NCBI RefSeq assembly: GCF_018687715.1
Contig: NC_056765.1
Location: 6,374,501-6,438,500 of the forward strand
Length of the DNA stretch: 64,000 nt
Direction: 5' to 3'
Origin: Carya illinoinensis
Lineage: Eukaryota > Streptophyta > Magnoliopsida > Fagales > Juglandaceae
Below, piece after piece: positions 57,024 to 64,000 of the stretch (its first letter is position 1; every line of letters begins with the position of its first letter). The notes under the pieces were generated by a model. That model made no database searches. It was given only the letters and a program-made list of their open reading frames with translations, and had not been told where the DNA came from. Made by a program: the position numbers and the translations under genes.

Positions 57024-57666
57024 AAGTTTGGTGAAACCGGGTTCAACCCAAAATCCGGATTTCGGTTTTTTCAAAACCCGGATACATCCGGGTTTCGGAC
57101 CGGATCTGATCCGGATTAACCCGGTCCGGGTTTCGGTCCAGATTTGAGACCCGGTTCCCGGCCCGGGTACACCCGGATTCCCGGGTTGGAACCCGGTTGA
57201 ACATGCCTAATCTCCCGTAATGCAAGTCTCCTTAATTAGTAAATTAATCATAAATGATAAGAGAAATGGCACATACAAATTTCAAAAGTACAAGTTCAAG
57301 TCGATCTTTTATAAAAAGATGACTTTACCATAAAAATAAAAAAAAAATAAAAAAAATAAAAAAAAAAAAGCGTGAAAAATTCAAGGCCTATATTTTTCCT
57401 TTTACAAAAGATTTAGCATTACTCAAATGGTAAAGATTCAGCCGTTTTAGAACAGTAGTTGGGTACTTATCCCATATATATATAAAGAGTGGTACTGCGA
57501 CTAGAAAAGTTCATGAAAACCGATCGAGCTAGCTAGGGTACTGTCATTCATGACGGCCGCCCGAAAGCATATATAGATCGAGAGCAGATAGATAGGTACG
57601 CACGTACATTTCATAAATACGTACCCAATATTCCATACCCTGTCTAGCTAGCTAGCTAACTAGTGT

Positions 57667-57775
57667 CACTACAAGAAAAATAGATTTTTACGACTAGTTA
57701 ATAGTAAAGAAAAGACTATTAACAATCAATTTCGTTATTATTAATTGGTCGCAATTGTCCATTTTTATTATAGTG
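57667..57775. mobile_element. 109-bp mini-CACTA element
   Basis: The left end is CACTACAAGAAAAATAGA and the right end, read inwards, is CACTATAATAAAAATGGA. The 3-bp target duplication TGT flanks it at 57664-57666 and 57776-57778. The interior is also partly palindromic. CACTA ends with a 3-bp duplication are diagnostic of the CACTA/EnSpm superfamily. Confidence 0.88.
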
Positions 57776-57778
57776 TGT

Positions 57779-60239
57779 AAGTGAGAATGCATGGCCGCAC
57801 GTACGCCCAAATACCTAATTTGAATCAATAGATCAGCTTTAATTATTTGTGATAATTAATTTTGTTAATTTGCTGGGTTCAAGATATATATCTAATAAGA
57901 ATTTAGTCTAATTTGAACTGTGGTCCAAATTAAGTTTGAGTGGTGATACTCTGCTGCCATTCCATTTGACCACTATCACATTTTGATATTTTAATTTTTT
58001 AATTTTTTTAAATATATTTAAATATTTTTAAAAAATAAAAAATATATTAATATATTAAAAATCACTTTTTAAATTATTAAATAAAAAAATTTGACGAGCG
58101 GTCACTTTTGGGAGGCAAAGTAATGTTTTCCATTAAGTTTTGCATCTAGCTAGCTAGCTAGCTATCAGTTTTATTTTTTATTTTTGTAAAAATAAAGACT
58201 ATTTAATTTCCTAGAATGCATTAATTAATATAGTGTGAAAACATGTTATTTTTAATTATTTTAGAACAAAACCCAAATTAATGAGAGATATAAATTAAGC
58301 ATCATCTTAGAATAATTATTATTAAACATTGCTTATCGTACAAGTAATAACACGCGAAATATGCTTTATTTCATGCTTTTGTGGATTCAAGAGATCAAGC
58401 GCTAGATGATCATCAGTACTAAAAGGGCAGCTCAATGCTTAATCAGGCAAGTTAGGTAATTGCCTAAGGCGCCCCCCACCACTCAAACCCTCTTAAGAAG
58501 GAAATTATTAATTATGACTTCTATTAAGAAATTATAAAATCCCTTAAATACTCTAAGAATTGAAATTATTATATTGATATTATAATTATTTAGAAAATAA
58601 TAATATTAGAAGACCCCAAAGAAGAGATTTTCAAAAAATGATACAAAAAAACTCTAAAGTAATAAAAATATATAGAAATACTATTTTTTATTAATTATTA
58701 TAAAAAGTAATTGACCTTATAAATTTATACAAGAGAAATGAATTGTAATTAAGAACAAACTAAATGAAGATGAACAAAAGCACTTAGAGCATTCACATTG
58801 GCTTCATCAAAGCCGTCTTCAAAATTTGATAAAAAATACATATTTTTAATAAATCTAAAACCTCCATATCCATAACCCTACATTGGATTAACTATTAGAT
58901 TCATCAAAATAATAATATAATATTATTTTTTAATAATAATAATTTTAATTTTTTATTGTTGAGAGAGAGAAAGGAAAACTTCCCACTCATACTCGTGCTT
59001 GGGCCCGCTCAGCACATGCTCGTACTTGGGCTAGCAACAATGCTTGCTTCCTCCAACCGTTGGGGGAATAAATAGGAATAAAAAATACATTTGGTCGGTA
59101 AATAGTAACCCTTCAAATTTGAAGGAATCCAAAGATTTTTTGTTACTCAAAACTTCTCACTCATCCCTTGGGCTAATCTAATGCAGTTGTTTTTTTAATA
59201 AAATTCATCATATTTTGCATTAATTTGGCCACTAGGCTTTTGATATTGAAGTCAATGCCAATGTTCTAAGACAATTGTTAATAGTGCATAATTCCATTAA
59301 TTAATTAGGACGTACAAGTTAAAATGTTTGTGCAGGTTTTTTTCTTGCAAGTCATTGCTTTGCTCTTATTTTCCTGCATGCTTTGTGGCAAGTGTATTGT
59401 AATTGAGTTTCTAAGAATTTTTTGAGGCTTAATTGGGTTTTGGTCTTTTAATATCTGTAATCCCCATGTCTCAGGTTGTAACCACGATTTTCTTTCGCCA
59501 CAAGTGAAAGTTATCAATAAAATTGAAGTACCGTCTTCTTTCTTAAAAAAAATTAAAAAATAAAAAGTTTGGGACAAGTCAAAACTTGTAGTATTTATGT
59601 TCGTTCGACACAATAGTTTATTGTATTACTGTATCAAAATAAAAATAATAATGAAACCTTTAAGAACACGAACCGAATTAACCGCGGGCTCTTACATTGC
59701 CGGTCGCCTGAGAGAGAAGCAGGTCTCTAGATTTGAGCTAAATTTCTTGCGAGGCATTTAATTTAAAACCAATACTGCATTAATTAATTATTATTATTTT
59801 TTTAAATTATCATCAAGAACTTAGGAAGCTTTATCCAAGTCAGTGGACAAAAACTATTAGAATAATCAGTGAGCAGAAGTTGAAAATCATTAGAAATTCC
59901 GATGTCTCAAGATCAAGGCAAGTGATAAAACCCATGATCTGCTTATATATAAACCAATATTGCTCACTGCATATCATGAATTTCTGAGGCTGCATCCAGC
60001 AAGAACAATAATACAGCTAGCTAGCTATTAATTAAAAACATTCAAAATCAAACAACAGCAAAGATCAAAACATACAAATAATAATATTCATAATTTACCG
60101 TACTATTTTTTCCTTTCCTCCGGCCACCAGCTGATCGAGATCATGAGGATGGAAATTTATTTTCCAGATAAAATTTCATTTTGTTGGTCGAAATTAATAT
60201 TCCCACTCAAAAGTCAATCTAAATGATGATATATCGATC
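57779..60239. other. Intergenic AT-rich DNA with decayed repeats
   Basis: About 58430-58500 contains TTGCCTAAGGCGCCCCCCAC, a phrase typical of hAT-like repeat ends. About 58785-59190 has GAGCATTCACATTGGC at one end and AATCTAATGCAG at the other, MITE-like but without a clear duplication. About 59400-59560 (GTTGTAACCACGATTTTCTT, then TATCAATAAAATTGAAGTAC and an A-rich tail) looks like the 3' end of a LINE on the plus strand. No gene is seen. The last part is the 3' flank of the bHLH gene. Confidence 0.4.
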
Positions 60240-60728
60240 TCAAGTAGTAGAGAAATTTTCAGCAATTCTTCTCATCACCTTTAGCTGGATATTGAGGCAC
60301 TTTATATAATGAGCAGTCTCACTTAACAAGCAGCACATATCCATGGCTTCACCACCAGGCACCAGTTTTCGTAGCACGTTGGCTTGGTAAAAACCTACGT
60401 CCTCGTCACACTTGATCTTCCCATATAAATTTCTTTTCCTCATGGCAAGAAAGCTCATTCTTCTAACCTGAGCACCGTCTCGTCTATGGCTACGAACCTT
60501 GCGAAGCACAGCTCGACTCCAGGCTCTCCTTGAGCCGATAGCAGAAGCCATGGAAACATCAGCTGCAATCTTGACTCTGAGGTATCCCCGAAAGATCTCC
60601 CTAGGGGTATATGCAGTACTGGTTCTTTGCCTGTTTATTCTCAACAAGGCTTGAAGGAAGCCATTGGTGAACCTAGATTTTACTGTACTAGCAGGGTTCG
60701 AAGAGATCGAGCGCCTAGGCCGATTCAT
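60240..60728 (-). CDS. IBH1-type atypical bHLH transcriptional regulator
   Basis: An intronless gene for 162 residues. The N-terminus has TVKSRFTNGFLQALLRI and TPREIFRGYLRVKIAADVSMASAIGSRRAWSRAVLRKV, the IBH1/IBH1-like and AIF signature. The second helix is VLRKLVPGGEAMDMCCLLSE, followed by HYIKCLNIQLKVMRRIAE. The DNA-contacting Glu/Arg pattern of true bHLH basic regions is absent, so it probably acts by dimerising with activators (HBI1 or ACE type) and restraining brassinosteroid-driven cell elongation, as known for IBH1. The length is usual for the group. It may be IBH1, IBL1 or an AIF; I cannot separate these. A TATA-like box lies about 90 bp upstream. Confidence 0.88.
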   Translation of the reverse strand: MNRPRRSISSNPASTVKSRFTNGFLQALLRINRQRTSTAYTPREIFRGYLRVKIAADVSMASAIGSRRAWSRAVLRKVRSHRRDGAQVRRMSFLAMRKRNLYGKIKCDEDVGFYQANVLRKLVPGGEAMDMCCLLSETAHYIKCLNIQLKVMRRIAENFSTT

Positions 60729-60816
60729 AGTCGCAAAGAGAGAATATTAGGGTTTTGGGATGTTGGGTTTGGTTGCACTTAAAACCAAAGGTTGTGGCCG
60801 GGTGTTGCCTTTTAGG

Positions 60817-60826
60817 GATATATAGA
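60817..60826 (-). promoter_or_regulatory. Likely TATA box of the bHLH gene
   Basis: The minus strand reads CTATATATCC about 90 bases before the start codon at 60728, the closest good TATA match. A (GA)n tract at about 60975-60994 lies further upstream. Confidence 0.5.
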
Positions 60827-62057
60827 TCCAAGGACAAAGCAGCGTTAATGGGGAAGTAGATTTTCCTTCTGACACAAAGGGTCCGGGTGGCTTGCCCAGA
60901 AGTAGTCAGAAAGACAAAATTAACCGCAAAGGAGAATGAGTTCTGACTTCTGACACAAAAAATCTACATATCAGAGAGAGAGAGAGAGAGAGAGGAGATT
61001 GAAAATGGGAGAATACTTGGTGGAATCACTGCTTTGAAATATTTAGGAATATATAGTAAATAATGAGGTTATTCTTTTCTGCTTTCGTTTTCATTTTGGG
61101 GTTTTGGAGGGTGAAAAGTGAGTCTAGTGCCTAGTGGGGTTGCAATGGGCAAACCACCATATGATCGCACATGGTTCCATTAACAACTTGGACAGTGGGG
61201 CCCTAATTTAATTTATCTCTTCGACGTTTTGTTGTGTTAGCTAGCTAGCTAGGGTTCTTAATTTCTTTAGCTAATAACCCCACATATATATATAGAGTTT
61301 ATATTTCATTAGATCATATGCTTGATCTATTATTTTCAGATTCACCTTCTTTTGTTATATATGTGACAAAATGATTGAGCTAACATTAACTATAGCGATA
61401 TATATATATATATATATGGATCCATGGTATGATCGATCATGACGAGCGATGGTGCTTGACGGTAGCGTGATGCGAATGAGATGAGAGTATAAAGGCGATA
61501 CACTCATCCTAATAAAATATCATGATATCATGTAATAGGATGAGAGTATCACCGCGAATTTATATTTCTTGATTAGTTAGTACAACTTGCAAAGTCAATG
61601 CTAATGAATATGCATGGCCGGAAAAATGGAGTAAGCTACAGATCGAAGTTGCAAAGTCAATGCGCCTAGCTAATGAATCTAAATATTTATCCCGATCTCT
61701 ATATTGAACATTAAACATGTCTTAATTAGTTGCCTCCCTCGCGCACAGAGTACGTACGTAGTACTACCGATCGCGACAGATCCGCCGAATTGGAGCTAGC
61801 TAGCGGAAGTCTTGGAGCTTGAAGTACAAGTGGTCGACAGCTGTGTAATTTGATCTTTTGGGGTACTGTATAATTGCTAGCTGCTTGCAATTAACAATAT
61901 TGATCGAACGTTCTGTATGGCAAAGGGTTTTGGCAACTTATTAATGCTAACCACCGCATAGATAGCTGTCTTTCTTAATTCTATTTCAAACGATATATAA
62001 TATATACCACTGATCGATCATCATCATGCATGTGCTGATCCATCACGCAAGCAGTAC

Positions 62058-62093
<36 letters not shown>

Positions 62094-64000
62094 ATATAAA
62101 AGATGTTTCCTGCTTTTTATAACTTTGTTAAAAGACCCATTAATTAATCCATGTTTTTGGTATTTGAGGGAATATATCATGTGTGTGATCAGTGTGTGTA
62201 TGTGTGTTGGGGGGAATGTTTGTTGATTTAGTAATATATAGAGATCCTCATAATGATGTCTAGGTGTCAGCTTTTTTCTTAGTGTTAAAACTCCCGTTTA
62301 GAAATCTGGACTTTTTAATAGAAATTGTGTCTCAAAAGTAAGTTTTTTTTTTTTTTTCCAAAATATTTCAAGGGAACATATAGACTTTAAGATCGATGAA
62401 TATACAAACAAAAAATGAATATATGTGCACGAAAATACTTATGAGGTACAACGAGATATTTATAATGAAGCAGCACCAAAACATCTAATGCATAACTTTT
62501 ACAAGAAATTAATTAGTGTCTATTGTACTCTAGTACTAGCTAGTGTATAACATATGTCTTCCAGAAGTGGGCAGCAGCTACAGATAATTTTAGGGACTTG
62601 GGTATGTAAGCGGCCTCGCACATGACTCTCTTTGAAAAAAGTGGACAATTTTATGACTCATAAAAAATCTATATATTTTTTAATGGAGTATGCCAGACCA
62701 CTTGCACACCCTATAATTATATCTATTATTACTCTAGTTTTGATGTGTTGCTTTGCGGATTTAATTGCATCTTTTAGGCATGTTATATATATCAAGCTGC
62801 AGCTAGCAGATACATGGATTTGTGTTGCAAAGATACGCCAATATCTTATATGTACGTGAAAGAAAGCGGCCATATATAACATGTTGGAGCATGCATTTAT
62901 ACATATATATATATATATATGAATTTTAGCATAGGCTGAAAAGATTATGCCATTCCTAGAAATTTTGATGGAATTGACCTACAGAAATCAAAAGTGATCA
63001 TCAACTTGTATTTTTCTTATTTCTCTCTATATATATATATATATGAATAATATCTTTCCTTCAACAGCCAAAAGATTATGAAGAGGAAAGTTAACAAGAG
63101 GAATTAAACCTGATACCAGTTGATGCATCCTGATTTTAATTCGATCGATCATTTGTCTCAGACTCCAAATGATTACAACATTTGTTAATCCTCTTCCTCC
63201 AATAATCAGCATCTAAAGCATAGAGTTTGAACACTCAAAGCGAGCCTAGCTAGATAGGAGCAATGCATGATAAATATTCAAATTTCAATAAACTTTTATA
63301 ATCGATCGTCTCAAAGCCTCTACAATATATAAGACATTAAAGAAATTAGTAGTTATTCCTTCCCTTCAATCGTATATTTTTATATATTGATTTGATTGTC
63401 GGAGCTAGGCTTCTTCGTCTCGATCAGAACAGCCACCTGCATGCACCAAAATACCTTCTTTTTGTCTTGACAGTCCTGCATGGGGATGTTATATGTGTGT
63501 GTGTGTGTGTGTGTCTGCTATCTGAGTTAAACCAGGAGATAAATTGTTGAATCATTCTGCAAGCGTCTTCTCTTCTCTCTAGCTCCTCGATCGTTTTTCT
63601 TGACAAGCTGGAGAGGCTTTCGAAATTCATACATTTTTACTTAATTTCTAAGTACTTCAAAAATGTTTGAACAACTGGCCGCTTGTTGATGCTAGAGAAA
63701 GCTGCTGCATCATGCACTACTATTCTGTATCAAGGGCCAGTTTAGTTATGTTTTCACACTAGAGGTTGCACGTGATAAACGTACAAGTGAAAAAAGAACG
63801 AAAGAGGCGAAAGAAAAGGACCAGACAAGTTAATTACATGAGTGCAATGTGAGTACTGTCACATTATATTCTTGGAGCTGTCGAGAGTCGAGGGATATAA
63901 TTGGTGATCAAGGGTGCATGAGTGGAAGGCTAGCTAGCCGGTAAGCCTTTTGGTAATGCTAAAGAAAAGATCGAAAATGAAGGGACATCAATTAGTTTTC
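60827..64000. other. Upstream region of the bHLH gene and AT-rich intergenic DNA
   Basis: No gene is recognised. Many (TA)n runs occur (for example about 61400-61418, 62058-62085, 62901-62921, 63027-63045), with GCTAGCTAGC runs (61240, 61797) and (TG)n near 63490-63514. A frame at 63630-63424 (-), starting MNFESLSSLSRKTIEELERR, has a short helical look but no known family and no supporting context. A T-run lies at 62344-62357. Confidence 0.4.

Larger units (their letters stand above)
56112..57209. mobile_element. Non-autonomous hAT transposon with a captured gene fragment
   Basis: The ends are TAGGACTGTTCA (left) and, read inwards from the right, TAGGCATGTTCA. The exact 8-bp repeat ATCTCCCG flanks the element at 56104-56111 and 57210-57217, as expected for hAT. 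The 1,098-bp body encodes no transposase. Both subterminal regions are packed with CCGG, ACCCGG and CCGGGT words. The middle holds a fragment of a host gene, a tandem duplication and two long (GA)n tracts. GC content is far above the surroundings. Confidence 0.88.

Noticed and set aside
56753..57074. Long frames on both strands made of alternating Arg-Glu or Ser-Leu
   Set aside because: They are translations of the (GA)n microsatellites in the hAT element, not genes.
57030..57200. CCGG-rich zone considered as a CpG island promoter
   Set aside because: It forms the subterminal array of the hAT element and has no associated gene.
59305..59613. 102-codon frame on the minus strand
   Set aside because: It overlaps, antisense, a segment that looks like a LINE 3' end with an A-rich tail; no protein family was recognised.
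63424..63630. Small frame on the minus strand starting MNFESLSS
   Set aside because: It ends in a (CA)n-encoded His-Thr run, shows no known domain, and has no transcript-like context.

Overview
This is eukaryotic nuclear DNA from a flowering plant: AT-rich, intron-rich, with GT-AG splice sites, TNT1-like Copia retrotransposons and many MITEs. The proteins point to a eudicot. The repeats look like those of a woody plant, perhaps Fagales, but that is only an impression.

Layout. 1-2.0 kb: a non-autonomous DNA transposon with long inverted repeats and a 9-bp target duplication, holding a broken hAT transposase. 3.8-4.1 kb: an intronless DIR1-like lipid-transfer protein gene (+). 4.26-9.75 kb: a structurally intact Copia element (-) with LTRs that look identical, just downstream of that gene. 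12.8 kb: tRNA-Lys(TTT). 13.0-17.9 kb: a nine-exon gene (+) for a conserved, probably plastid protein of unknown function. 21.5-35.4 kb: a 14-exon fimbrin gene (+) whose last intron carries an older, broken relative of the first Copia element. 36.4-43.3 kb: an eight-exon DEAD-box RNA helicase gene of the RH50 type (-), convergent with fimbrin. 46.5-52.7 kb: a DUF707 gene (-) with a 1.4-kb solo LTR in an intron. 56.1-57.2 kb: a non-autonomous hAT element that has captured the 5' coding part of a MUN-domain (DUF810/PATROL1-like) gene. 57.7 kb: a 109-bp mini-CACTA. 60.2-60.7 kb: an IBH1-type atypical bHLH gene (-). The rest is AT-rich intergenic DNA with microsatellites.

The genes are ordinary, independently regulated housekeeping or signalling genes and do not form a pathway. 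The novelty lies in the mobile DNA: a gene-capturing hAT, nested transposons with readable target duplications, a very young Copia with an unusual CpG-rich repetitive leader, a solo LTR with an internal 61-bp array, and three tiny poly(A) insertions flanked by direct repeats. I rebuilt the exon structures by hand from frame, splice sites and family similarity. In all four multi-exon genes the exon lengths sum to a multiple of three with no internal stop.
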